This document shows, piece by piece, positions 18,104 through 26,756 of a stretch of 64,000 bases of DNA. A program made the translations under genes and the position numbers. The DNA is from Planctomycetaceae bacterium (GTDB lineage Bacteria > Planctomycetota > Planctomycetia > Planctomycetales > Planctomycetaceae). The first letter of the stretch is position 1. Each line of letters starts with the position of its first letter. The stretch is from NCBI GenBank assembly GCA_018699955.1, contig JABISG010000154.1, positions 41,087 to 105,086 of the forward strand, read 5' to 3'. The notes beneath the pieces are model-generated. The model saw only the letters and a list, made by a program, of their open reading frames with translations. It was not told the DNA's origin and ran no database searches.

Positions 18104-19090
18104 ATGAACAAACAGCTGCTCGATTCGCTGCCGGCCCCCGTCAGCCGGGCCTACCGGCTGATGTACGATCAGCCAGACGCCGAACAAGCCTATCAATCGA
18201 TCGCCCTGTTCAGCGAGCCGTTGATTAAGTGGTACGGCACGATTGGCTTGGTGGCGTTGCGCGAAAAACGACCCGATCTACTGGTTGGCAACGGAATTCT
18301 CTCGAAGTTTCTCAGCCCATCTCTGGGAATCTGGGCGCAGATTAACCGTCTGGCGATGAAACATGCTCCGTTTGAGGGCGAAATGTCGCCGTTGTCTGGT
18401 TTGTTCGACGAATTGCTTGGACGGCAAACCGCGCCGATACAAAACTGCGTGAAACGAATTGAGGATTATCTGGGCGGGCAACTTCAAAAGAAGACGCTGC
18501 TCGACTTTCTGGAATGCCTCGTAGCCTATCGCAACCGCTCGCGAGGGCACGGCGCACCGTCGGTTCAACATCAACGGGAGTTTTCACAAATACTGCTCGC
18601 CGCTTACGAGGAACTCTTGCAACGATTGGCGGGCCTGTCGCGGTTTCAGTTGACCTACGTTGAACGAACCGAATTGCTTCGTTCCGGTGCCGTCCATGTG
18701 CTGCGCGTTTGCAACGGGCTGAATTCGTTCATTCTGCCGGAACGCCTAACGCTGCAAACTGCCAATGCGCTGGCATCCGAATCGGTCCACTTGTTTACCG
18801 ATTCCGAACGACCGGTTATCGAGCTGTCGCCAATTATCGTTCGCCCGTCGCACGCCGACAGTTTCTACTTCCTCAACGGCAACCGCAAGCACGTCGAATA
18901 CCTTTGCTACGACGGTGTTGGCGATGAGTATTATCGCCCCGACGGTTATCGCGAAGCGATCGCCGATTTTCTGTCGGTCGATGAACAGACAGATGCCAAC
19001 GTTGTCATCGACCACAGCGAGCCGGAGGCACCTGCCGACGGGAAGACACGAAAAACCGATATCACCTTCGGAGACCTCGGCGGTTTTTGA
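18104..19090 (+). CDS. HEPN-like alpha-helical protein with a C-terminal signalling-type domain
   Basis: The first ~200 residues are helical and contain LVAYRNRSRGHGA, where Arg143-Asn144 ... His149 fits the R-x(4-6)-H motif with a polar residue after Arg that marks HEPN RNases. The C-terminal part (ERPVIELSPIIVRP...DSFYFLNGNRKHVEYLCYDGVGDEYYRPDGYREAI) is a beta-rich domain I associate from memory with bacterial nucleotide-cyclase and kinase neighbours, without a firm name. It sits between the PH-like membrane protein (3-base gap) and the cyclase (overlap), so the three genes are one unit. RNase activity is not established; HEPN folds also act as plain dimer scaffolds. Confidence 0.65.
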   Translation: MNKQLLDSLPAPVSRAYRLMYDQPDAEQAYQSIALFSEPLIKWYGTIGLVALREKRPDLLVGNGILSKFLSPSLGIWAQINRLAMKHAPFEGEMSPLSGLFDELLGRQTAPIQNCVKRIEDYLGGQLQKKTLLDFLECLVAYRNRSRGHGAPSVQHQREFSQILLAAYEELLQRLAGLSRFQLTYVERTELLRSGAVHVLRVCNGLNSFILPERLTLQTANALASESVHLFTDSERPVIELSPIIVRPSHADSFYFLNGNRKHVEYLCYDGVGDEYYRPDGYREAIADFLSVDEQTDANVVIDHSEPEAPADGKTRKTDITFGDLGGF

Positions 19091-19110
19091 CCAACTGTGC
19101 CGACGAATCT

Positions 19111-21018
19111 ATGTCCGAGAACGACTCCAAGTTGCTGCTGGATGACGCGCGAAAAGCGGCGCACGTGGGGGACTTCGACCGCGCGCGGTCTCAACTCCGC
19201 GAAGTACTCGATCGGTTCCCTGCGGTCGCGGCGATTGAAACTCGACTGCGGTTAGGACGGCTTTGCATTCTGGGTGGTGCGAAGTTCTTCGATGAAGCAG
19301 AACAGCGGCTTGGCGAAGCACGCCGCCTGGCAAGTGAATCGAGAGATCTCGAAAATGAAGCGGCCGCCATCCAGCAGTTGGCGCTGCTCTGCCGTGGACG
19401 AGGACAACTCATCAAAGCGGATGCACTGCTCGATGAAAGCCCGGCGAATTCGCAAGTCGCCACGCCGTCGCGTGAAGCCGGACAACTGTTTCATTACCGC
19501 GGCCTGCTCGCCGCCGACCGCGGTCAACTGGTCGAAGCCGAACGGCACGAGTTCATCGGGCTGCAACACTACACCGAAGTAGACGATGCTGCCGGAATGT
19601 CGGAGGTATGCGACTCGCTGGCCGGGCTGCTGTTGCGCCGGGGAAAAGCAAAGAGCGCGTTGAGATTCTGCGAGAAGAGTCTGGCGATCAAGCGACAATG
19701 CGGCGACCGATTTGGTGAGGCGATTGCGCTGGGTACGCTGGGACGCATCTGCATGCTGCAGACCCGATACGAAGACGCACACGCCGCCTTTTCGGAAGAC
19801 CTGGCAATTGCCGAAGAGTTGAACGACGTGCGCGGCATCGGAATCATGTTGAACGCGTTGGGCGATGTGAGCTACCTTCGCGGTCATTTTCGCGATACAG
19901 AGTCGTTTTGTCGGCAGAGTATCGAAGCCGACCCGACCGCGTTGAACTCCGCGTTTGCTTATCTGGGAATCGCCCGTTCTCGTTTGTCGCGCGGTCAAAT
20001 CAACGAAACGGAGTCGGCTGCCGATGAATTGAAGGCAATACTTCAAAAGATCGACGGACACGAGGAATTGACAGCCGTTCTGGCAGGAATTCACGGGGCG
20101 ATTGCCTGGCGGCGTGGCAATCGCGAGCGCGGCGAACAAATGCTGTTGAGCGCAATCGAAACACTCAACGACAAAGGACTGTCGCGAGAAACCATTCCAC
20201 TGCGATACGAATTGCGAGATCTGTATCAGAAAGCCAACGACTTGGGTCAGGCGGTCAAAGTGATGGCCGACGCACTCGAAATACTCAGTCTCTGCGGCGC
20301 CGAACGCAGCGTGCACGATGTCGAGCAGTGGCTACGCACGGTCGATCAACCCAACCTGACGCGATTCGCGTTACAAAGACATCTGCCCGAACATTTGATC
20401 GACCAGATTCTGAACGGTGAGCTGAACGTTCCCAAGCCGCGAAATCAAAAGTTAGCGGTACTGTTTTGCGACGTCAGAGACTACACGCAAATTTCCGAAG
20501 GCATGCAGCCCGATGAGATTTTTGAGTTGATCAACGAATGGTTTTCCGAGGCGACTCTCGCGATCCAAAAACACGGCGGCATCATCGACAAGTTCATTGG
20601 CGACGCGGTGATGGCGTTGTTCGGAGTCCCCGATGAACAACCCGAGGCCCCCGCGCGTGCCGTTCGCGCTGCGATGGAAATGCGCGAGGCACTGGCGGCG
20701 ATGAATCGTCGTCAGCGAGCGCTGGGAGGCAAGGATTTTCGCATTGGGATCGGCATTCACTGCGGTTCGGCGACGGTCGGTTTCCTCGGTTCACACTTGC
20801 GGCAGTCGTTCACGGCAATTGGCGATGTGGTGAACACGGCCAGCCGACTCGAAACCTCGACAAAGAAATTTTCCGGCTGCGACATTCTGATCAGCCAGCA
20901 GGTCGAAAAGGTGCAACGCCAGTTCGGCGTTGCCGAAACCAGCTCGCTTGGCACCATCCCGCTCAAAGGCAAGCAAGAGCAGTTGACGGTCTACAGCGTG
21001 GAAAAACTCCGCGAGTAA
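19111..21018 (+). CDS. TPR-repeat class III adenylate cyclase
   Basis: A TPR array (about residues 1-400, with units such as ALGTLGRICMLQTRYEDAHAAF) precedes a class III nucleotide cyclase domain. The catalytic metal aspartates appear in VLFCDVRDYT and DKFIGDAVMALFG, the transition-state Asn and Arg in GDVVNTASRLE, and the adenine-selective Lys/Asp pair in DKF and AIGD. All key residues are present, so ATP-to-cAMP activity is expected. I use ATG 19111; the frame also opens with TTG at 19087, overlapping the HEPN-like stop, which would support coupling. No membrane anchor is present, so it is cytosolic and probably controlled through TPR contacts with its operon partners. Confidence 0.88.
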   Translation: MSENDSKLLLDDARKAAHVGDFDRARSQLREVLDRFPAVAAIETRLRLGRLCILGGAKFFDEAEQRLGEARRLASESRDLENEAAAIQQLALLCRGRGQLIKADALLDESPANSQVATPSREAGQLFHYRGLLAADRGQLVEAERHEFIGLQHYTEVDDAAGMSEVCDSLAGLLLRRGKAKSALRFCEKSLAIKRQCGDRFGEAIALGTLGRICMLQTRYEDAHAAFSEDLAIAEELNDVRGIGIMLNALGDVSYLRGHFRDTESFCRQSIEADPTALNSAFAYLGIARSRLSRGQINETESAADELKAILQKIDGHEELTAVLAGIHGAIAWRRGNRERGEQMLLSAIETLNDKGLSRETIPLRYELRDLYQKANDLGQAVKVMADALEILSLCGAERSVHDVEQWLRTVDQPNLTRFALQRHLPEHLIDQILNGELNVPKPRNQKLAVLFCDVRDYTQISEGMQPDEIFELINEWFSEATLAIQKHGGIIDKFIGDAVMALFGVPDEQPEAPARAVRAAMEMREALAAMNRRQRALGGKDFRIGIGIHCGSATVGFLGSHLRQSFTAIGDVVNTASRLETSTKKFSGCDILISQQVEKVQRQFGVAETSSLGTIPLKGKQEQLTVYSVEKLRE

Positions 21019-21090
21019 CCGATCGCCTTTCGATAGCCGGATCGGGTGCCACTGTGATCGCAAATGTCAGGTTGAGATCGTAAGCGTCTA

Positions 21091-21648
21091 CTACTTCGCC
21101 GCGGACTTCAGAGCCTTGCGAAATGCCTTTTCCACGTCGGGGAGGTCGGTCTCGTTGACCGACTGGTAGGCGAATGTCGCGGCGACTCTTCCCTTGTTCG
21201 TGACGACGGTGGTCATGAACGCGTCGGCGTTGATCCCCCAACCCTCCGGACCGGTTTGGGAATCGGGGAAAAGTGCGAGTGCCGTCGATTCCATTTTCAG
21301 CGACATTTGAGCGCGCGGCAAATAGGTCCGCGTTTTTTCTTTGTCATCGGTCAACCAGACGGCGACAATGGCGGCCCCTTCGGTCTTGCCGATTGTTGTG
21401 TCCAGCTTGCGCAAATACCGGGCCATCGGCCGCGACCATTCCGTCGCCTGAATGAAGATGTAGATCGTCGGCTTGACTTTTCGCTCGGCCGTATAATCGA
21501 CATCCTTGTCTTCGATCGGCCCGACCACCGCATGCACCTTAAGTGCCGGCACTTTTTCATCGACCGTCGGCCCCGATTCAACGTCGGCTCGGGCAATGGT
21601 GCCGGCCAGCGATACGGCGAAGATGGCAGCAGCAACGAAAATACGCAT
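21091..21648 (-). CDS. Exported thioredoxin-fold-like protein
   Basis: Starting at ATG 21648 (GAGAGGGA eight bases upstream), the 185-residue protein has a signal peptide (MRIFVAAAIFAVSLAGTIARA) and a region resembling a thioredoxin/peroxiredoxin core (KPTIYIFIQATEWSRPMARYLRKLD, AAIVAVWLTDD, MESTALALFPD, AFMTTVVTNKGRVAATFAYQSV). The position where thioredoxins carry CxxC is TEWS, so it lacks redox cysteines and is probably not a disulfide enzyme. It converges with the cyclase gene. Related exported proteins are common in planctomycetes; the role is unknown. Confidence 0.75.
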   Translation of the reverse strand: MRIFVAAAIFAVSLAGTIARADVESGPTVDEKVPALKVHAVVGPIEDKDVDYTAERKVKPTIYIFIQATEWSRPMARYLRKLDTTIGKTEGAAIVAVWLTDDKEKTRTYLPRAQMSLKMESTALALFPDSQTGPEGWGINADAFMTTVVTNKGRVAATFAYQSVNETDLPDVEKAFRKALKSAAK

Positions 21649-21849
21649 GGCAGTCCCTCTCGTTGGAAATAAAACACGATGGCGGTTTCGGAAACAGTGA
21701 ACAATCTTCAATCGAGTCTACCACTTAGCCACGACGCTCGCGAGGCTTGTCCCCTCTCGATCAACTCTTCAGTTGCAAGTCGTAATTCCGACAGCTTGCA
21801 AGCTCTGCAATCGTCGGCTATCGTAGCGACGTCGCAGAAAACTTTATGT

Positions 21850-21924
21850 GGTGGCTATAGCTCAGTTGGTTAGAGCGCCGGGTTGTGGTCCCGGAGGTCG
21901 CGGGTTCAAATCCCGTTAGTCACC
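21850..21924 (+). tRNA. tRNA-His (anticodon GTG)
   Basis: A complete cloverleaf is visible: acceptor GTGGCTA / TAGTCAC, D-arm GCTC-AGTTGGTTA-GAGC, anticodon stem CCGGG-TTGTGGT-CCCGG with anticodon GTG, and T-arm GCGGG-TTCAAAT-CCCGT. The base before the acceptor is G (21850) and the discriminator is C (21924), matching the G-1:C73 pair recognised by histidyl-tRNA synthetase. The CCA end is not encoded; CTTTTC follows. Confidence 0.96.
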
Positions 21925-21987
21925 CTTTTCTTACCCGTTCTTGGCCCGTTCCACGTTTGGCGGCGGGGCAACTCCGGATGAAGACCC

Positions 21988-22899
21988 TCATCTTCCTGGA
22001 GGCCGACCTCTCGGTGGCCTCGGCGGAAAGCCGGGACGTCCGCCCGGCCTGGGACCGCGACGCCGAAACGTCTGATCGGGTGTCCCTTTGTAGCCACGCG
22101 GGATAAACGGGAACTGCTCCGTAAGGACGTAGTAATAGACGCCGTCGGGGAACTCCCCCGTCACACCGAACCGCCCGTTGCATTCGTCCAAATCGCCCGC
22201 GCCAGCCACATATTCGTAATCTTCCACGAACGTGCCGTCATACTGGCCGCCCGGACCGTTGGGGCGTATTCCCCGCTTCACCCGGTAACTCGCGGTCAGC
22301 TTCACCGTGCCGCTCGCTGCATCCATCGGGTCGATGTAACCGTAGTTCGCATAAATCGGAAATCCGTCGGCCGCCCAGCCAATCAGCAGCACTGTCGTCC
22401 CGCCGCCGAGCCGTTTGATCAACCCGCCCGGCAACCCGTGATAGTGATACGCCCCGTTCGGTTGCACGTGGGCGTTGTTCGTATCGAGGCCGAGATCGAG
22501 TTTGCCCGAGAGCGCTTCGTAACGCCAGCCGCTGTTGCGGTTGAACCTCCAATACTCGGCCGTAAACGGATCGAAGGGAACGCCGTTGACGGCAACGCCA
22601 AATGAACCGTGCTCTAGCCAGGTGACTTTTTTGGCGTTCTTTGGTTTCGCTGGCACACGAAAGGCATACCGCTGCTCGCTCACCCGGTTTGGGTTTCGAC
22701 GGTTTGGGAACCGGCCGATGGAATGCTTGGGAATTCCGTTGGCCGATATGTACCGGTAACCCTCTTTGGTGGTGATTTGCACGCGGTTCTTCAACGGCCC
22801 TCGGCTCGGGCGTGGCCTAAAACCGGGCGGTCTCTGAGCAATCGCCACAACCACGCCCAAAATCAGCGTGACCCCAACAACCACAGCAAATTGTTTCAT
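21988..22899 (-). CDS. Exported YHYH-domain protein
   Basis: The 303-residue protein has a signal peptide (MKQFAVVVGVTLILGVVVAIAQ), a Pro/Arg-rich segment, and a YHYH domain with the hallmark NAHVQPNGAYHYHGLP around residue 145. Other conserved parts include WLEHGSFGVAVNGVPFDPF, IGWAADGFPIYANYGYID and LDECNGRFGVTGEFPDGVYYYVLT. The C-terminus is an Arg/Pro/Gly-rich tail (RRRGPRPGGRPGFPPRPPRG). The biochemical function of YHYH proteins is not known; the His and acidic residues could bind metal. It lies between tRNA-His and the SelL-like gene. Confidence 0.88.
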   Translation of the reverse strand: MKQFAVVVGVTLILGVVVAIAQRPPGFRPRPSRGPLKNRVQITTKEGYRYISANGIPKHSIGRFPNRRNPNRVSEQRYAFRVPAKPKNAKKVTWLEHGSFGVAVNGVPFDPFTAEYWRFNRNSGWRYEALSGKLDLGLDTNNAHVQPNGAYHYHGLPGGLIKRLGGGTTVLLIGWAADGFPIYANYGYIDPMDAASGTVKLTASYRVKRGIRPNGPGGQYDGTFVEDYEYVAGAGDLDECNGRFGVTGEFPDGVYYYVLTEQFPFIPRGYKGTPDQTFRRRGPRPGGRPGFPPRPPRGRPPGR

Positions 22900-23080
22900 C
22901 CTGTTCCCTTCTCAACTCGGAATCTTAACAGGGAATCAAACACACGAGCCGGCAAAACGGACCGCCGAATTCCACGCCCAGTTGAAGTTTTGATTCTTGC
23001 CAATGGCGCTGGTGTCCTTAAAGTGATAGTGTAGCAGAGAAATTCCTATCTTGAATCATCTTCCCTTTGCCCTTCATTTC

Positions 23081-23626
23081 ATGTCTCATTCGCCCGACAA
23101 CCAGTCCTCATCCGCAGCGCTTGGCAGCGCGCTGACGCAGTCGGGCGAATCGTTGTTGGAGTTGTCGCGTTCTTCTCGGCTGTTAATCGTCTTCCTTCGT
23201 CACGGCGGTTGTCCCTTTTGCCGCGAGACATTGGCCCAACTTGCCGATTGCCGAGAAGAAGTCGAAGCGACCGGTGTCCGATTGGCGTTGGTTCACATGA
23301 TGCCCGACGAAGAGGCACACCGGCTGTTCACCAAGTACGGACTGGCCGATGTTGCCCGCATCAGCGACCCCGAGCAGAAACTGCATGGAGCTTTGTCTTT
23401 GAACAAGGGATCGGCATTGGATGTGATGGGGCCGAAAGTCTGGTGGGCCGGATTCAAATCGGTACTAATCGGTGGACATCGATTTGGCCGACCGTCCGGA
23501 GATGTATTTCAATTGGGCGGCGCATTCCTCGTTCACAACGGTGAAATCCTCGCCGCTCACCGCAGCAAGACATCGTTCGAGCAACCCGAGTTCATTGCTC
23601 TGGCAAAAGGCGAATGGGGACCGTAA
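23081..23626 (+). CDS. SelL/PRXL2-like peroxiredoxin-fold protein
   Basis: From ATG 23081 the protein is 181 residues; the frame opens with TTG at 23051, which I reject. LIVFLRHGGCPFCRETLAQL carries C44-x-x-C47, the redox motif of the AhpC/TSA-like SelL family, where some members have selenocysteine in place of cysteine. The central GFKSVLIGGHRFGRPSGDVFQLGGAFLVHNGEILAAHRSK is typical of the family. A cytosolic thiol oxidoreductase or peroxidase role is likely; the substrate is unknown. No SECIS-like need arises because both positions are Cys codons. Confidence 0.85.
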   Translation: MSHSPDNQSSSAALGSALTQSGESLLELSRSSRLLIVFLRHGGCPFCRETLAQLADCREEVEATGVRLALVHMMPDEEAHRLFTKYGLADVARISDPEQKLHGALSLNKGSALDVMGPKVWWAGFKSVLIGGHRFGRPSGDVFQLGGAFLVHNGEILAAHRSKTSFEQPEFIALAKGEWGP

Positions 23627-23722
23627 GTTGATGTCTCTTCCTTCAAATGGTGGTCTTGTCCGAAGTGTCTGACGAAGCTCATTGCCTTTATGCCATCCGC
23701 TATTCCAGACTGAGCCTATAAC

Positions 23723-25420
23723 ATGCCAACCGCCATCGAAAAGACTCTCAAGATTGTTCTCAAATATAAGGAACAAAGCAGTCGCCGCGCGCTTGATCGA
23801 GCGCTGGAAGCTCAGTGGTACATCACCCAACAGGCCCGCAAGAAGCGAACAAGGACGGCAGCTCTGAAGGCGTTGCGGCAAATTGCTTCTGAGGCGACAA
23901 CTCGCATGCGGAGTCAGGTTGGGTTCTGTCTGTTGGACCTGGCGTCGCCCGAGTATTCCGATCTGGAACCCGATTTGCGTGCTGCTTTGGCCGATCCCAT
24001 CATGTGCCTCGATGCCGCGCGGGGACTCTATCGGATTGCCGATGCCAAGTCGTTCCCCGCCATCGTCGATGCGATCGGTGACAAGGCACTCGGCATCACC
24101 CACAGAGTGCAGTTGCTCGACTTTCTTGCATATCGCTCGGCACATCCTTGGGACCGTTCGATCCCAGCCACGCTCAGCGGTGTCGCCGACCGGCACATTC
24201 CGGTGAAGCAACTCAAAGCCTGGGTCGCCGAAGGTTGCCCCGTCGGCGAACCGATAATAGAGGTTCCCACTGCAAAGCTGAAAATGCTTGGCGTGAAACT
24301 TCCCTCCGATTACACGAAGTTCCTCAAACGGTTTCGCGGAGGCATCCCCTACAAAGACCGATCAGGCGACCTGTGGTTTCTCACGCCGGCACGCCTACTT
24401 TTGACAGAACGCCATTTTCGGGAAACGCAAGCGCCGTGCATCCAGGTCATGCAGGCTTTCGTCGAATCCGATGGCGACATCTACCTGGGCAGCTCATCCC
24501 GCGAGAAGGCCGTCCGCGATCGCTTGAATCGGGGCATCGTCATCGGCTCTAGTTGGGAATCGGGAACCGAACAACTACTTTTTCTCGACGTAACCGACGA
24601 GTGCTCCGTCTGGAACGTCAGCATGCCTCACCTTGAATTCAGACGCAAAGGAGCCACATTCGACGATTGGCTGCGTAAGGTGAAACCGGCTGCACTCAGC
24701 GACTCGCAAGACCTCGACGCGGTCGCATTTCTCGCTGCAACCGGTTGCTTGCCTCAATTCGACGACGAAGAAGACTGGTACACATCGCTCTTCATCTACG
24801 GTCTGCCGGTTTCAGACGATGTGCTCGTCGCGCTCCGCAAACTCACAAACCTGGCTTCTCTCTACTGGAATAATATCAACGACCCGAACATCAACGACGC
24901 CATGCACGTCATCTCAACTTTGATCTTTCTCGACGAGTTGCATTTGATCCGTACGCCATTGGCCGACAAAGGATTGACCCATCTGAAAACGTTGTGGGAC
25001 ATCAAGAAGATCTCTGCCTGGGGTACCAAAGTCACTGGCAAAGGCGTCTCAGAACTGAAGCAGATGTTGCCGCAAGTCGAAATCGTCACCGCCGACCCGT
25101 ACGCTGCCCCAAAAGGCGATGACGAAACACCAACCTACCGTTGCCCGGTCTCGCGCTGCACCGGGTGGGTCGATTTCATTGAAGATAAAGACGAAGGCGA
25201 CTTCTGGGGCTGTGGCGAGTGTGGTTCCAGCTGGCGGAAGCGAAAGAACTTCTTCGCCGAAATCTCCGCAATCGTCAAGAAGTACAAATATCGCCAAGCG
25301 TCTTATCGTAAGTCCGGGCGTAATTGGGAACCGGACGACGACAACCAGGAACCGGACGACTACGAAGACCTCGTCGAACAGGAAGAGCCCGACACTGCAG
25401 ACGACTTTGAACGCGGTTAG
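23723..25420 (+). CDS. Mosaic protein: HEAT-like repeats, SUKH (SMI1/KNR4) domain, LRR, zinc ribbon
   Basis: The 565-residue protein combines several modules. Residues ~1-175 are helical HEAT-like repeats. Residues ~185-320 match a SUKH/SMI1-KNR4 fold (TAKLKMLGVKLPSDYTKFLKRFRGGI, then DGDIYLGSSSREK...EQLLFLDVTDE). Residues ~355-455 are LRR-like (LRKLTNLASLYWNNINDPN, LDELHLIRTPLADKGLTHL). A zinc ribbon follows with C-x4-C and C-x2-C (YRCPVSRCTGW, WGCGECGSSW), and an acidic tail ends it. SUKH domains are known mainly as immunity proteins against polymorphic toxins, but here the domain is embedded in a larger scaffold and no toxin gene is adjacent. Role unknown. Confidence 0.75.
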   Translation: MPTAIEKTLKIVLKYKEQSSRRALDRALEAQWYITQQARKKRTRTAALKALRQIASEATTRMRSQVGFCLLDLASPEYSDLEPDLRAALADPIMCLDAARGLYRIADAKSFPAIVDAIGDKALGITHRVQLLDFLAYRSAHPWDRSIPATLSGVADRHIPVKQLKAWVAEGCPVGEPIIEVPTAKLKMLGVKLPSDYTKFLKRFRGGIPYKDRSGDLWFLTPARLLLTERHFRETQAPCIQVMQAFVESDGDIYLGSSSREKAVRDRLNRGIVIGSSWESGTEQLLFLDVTDECSVWNVSMPHLEFRRKGATFDDWLRKVKPAALSDSQDLDAVAFLAATGCLPQFDDEEDWYTSLFIYGLPVSDDVLVALRKLTNLASLYWNNINDPNINDAMHVISTLIFLDELHLIRTPLADKGLTHLKTLWDIKKISAWGTKVTGKGVSELKQMLPQVEIVTADPYAAPKGDDETPTYRCPVSRCTGWVDFIEDKDEGDFWGCGECGSSWRKRKNFFAEISAIVKKYKYRQASYRKSGRNWEPDDDNQEPDDYEDLVEQEEPDTADDFERG

Positions 25421-25458
25421 CGCCCTCAACCCAAACGCTTGCCGTCCGTGGGAACCGC

Positions 25459-26472
25459 TCACGGCTCCAAGGTCACATCCACCGGCTTCCGTGTGCGGGC
25501 GGATGCGTCGAGGGCGTCGCAGACCATTTGGGTTGCGATAGCCGTCGATGGCCAGCGTTCCACCAGTTGGCCGCTGCGGACAATGCGGCAGAATTCTTCG
25601 ATCATGCAGACTTCCTGAATCGGCGTAGCCGATACGTGTTCATGCGATTTCCCGGAGCCGTCATGCACCCAGAATCGTGGACGGTCGGCGTCCCATGCCT
25701 TGGTGAAGTCGTCGCAAACCAAGCTGCCACGCGTTCCCGAAACTTCCAACCATTTCCGCATGCCGTTGTTGAAACCGCAATCGAAAGAAGCGACTCGGTC
25801 GCCCTCGAACCACATGGTACCCGAAAAGCTCAGGTCAACATCGTTGTAGTATTTCGCTGTGCCGTAGACGCGCACGGGCATGTCGCTGAACGCCCAGAGT
25901 GTCGCCCGGACACAATACCAGCCGAGATCCAACAGCGATCCGCCACCCAAGTTGCGACTGAGCCGCAAGTCGTTTTCCGGGATGACATCCCAGTTGAATG
26001 TGAACGCCGATGTGACCCGCCGCAGTTCGCCCAGCGCGCCATCGCTGATTGGGATGTGCATGTCGGCCGCCCGTGGATGATGCACCCACATCACGCCGTC
26101 CATCAGTTGCACGCGATTTGCCCGGCAGGCAGCGGCCATCTCTCGGGCTTCCTCGGCATCGAGCGCGAGCGGTTTTTCGCACAGCACGTGCTTGCCCCGT
26201 TCGGCCGCCTTGACCGTCCACTCTTTGTGCATTGAGGGCGGCAACGGAATGTAAACAGCGTCCACGTCGTCGTCGTCCAGCACTTCGATGTACGAGCCGT
26301 AAACGCGCGAAGCATGATGCTCGTCCGCCCAAGCGGCTGCCCGCGGTTTTGAACGACTACCGATTGCCAGCAGTTCCGCTCCTTCCGCCTCGCGGATCGC
26401 TGCGCTGACCTTCGTCGCAATTCGCGCAGTACTCAGCACACCCCAATGCACATTCCCCTGCTGCTCTTTCAT
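25459..26472 (-). CDS. Gfo/Idh/MocA-family oxidoreductase
   Basis: The 337-residue protein has an N-terminal Rossmann fold (VHWGVLSTARIATKVSAAI) and the family signature HVLCEKPLALDAEEAREM with the catalytic EKP lysine (about residue 97). It continues into the alpha/beta substrate domain (MDGVMWVHHPRA, GGGSLLDLGWYCVRATLW, GTMWFEGDRVASFDCGF). NAD(P)-dependent oxidation or reduction of a sugar or polyol is expected; the closest pattern is the dihydrodiol/xylose dehydrogenase branch, but the substrate cannot be told. It converges with the SUKH mosaic gene, 38 bases apart. Confidence 0.9.
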   Translation of the reverse strand: MKEQQGNVHWGVLSTARIATKVSAAIREAEGAELLAIGSRSKPRAAAWADEHHASRVYGSYIEVLDDDDVDAVYIPLPPSMHKEWTVKAAERGKHVLCEKPLALDAEEAREMAAACRANRVQLMDGVMWVHHPRAADMHIPISDGALGELRRVTSAFTFNWDVIPENDLRLSRNLGGGSLLDLGWYCVRATLWAFSDMPVRVYGTAKYYNDVDLSFSGTMWFEGDRVASFDCGFNNGMRKWLEVSGTRGSLVCDDFTKAWDADRPRFWVHDGSGKSHEHVSATPIQEVCMIEEFCRIVRSGQLVERWPSTAIATQMVCDALDASARTRKPVDVTLEP

Positions 26473-26756
26473 ACCGGTTCCCTAACAACTGCCGCACCCC
26501 AGACACTGGCCCAATTTTGAGATGTTATCGTAACCCCCTCACCGGAAGCGTTCCACGGCAACGTTGAAAGTGAACCCGCTCGCGAAGAATTTCAACAATT
26601 TCTCACTCAGCCAAAAAAAGTCTGTTGAACATTCGCGTATTCCAACGTTTAACAGCCCGTGTCGCAATTTACGATGAATTGATGTCCATGTTGTTGCTTA
26701 GGTCACAGCCGTCTGGCGATATGCCTCGATCCCAAGCAACCAGAAAGGAACCGTCC

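Noticed and set aside
21885..22106. 73-residue ORF starting in the tRNA region
   Set aside because: It begins inside tRNA-His and lacks protein-like features.
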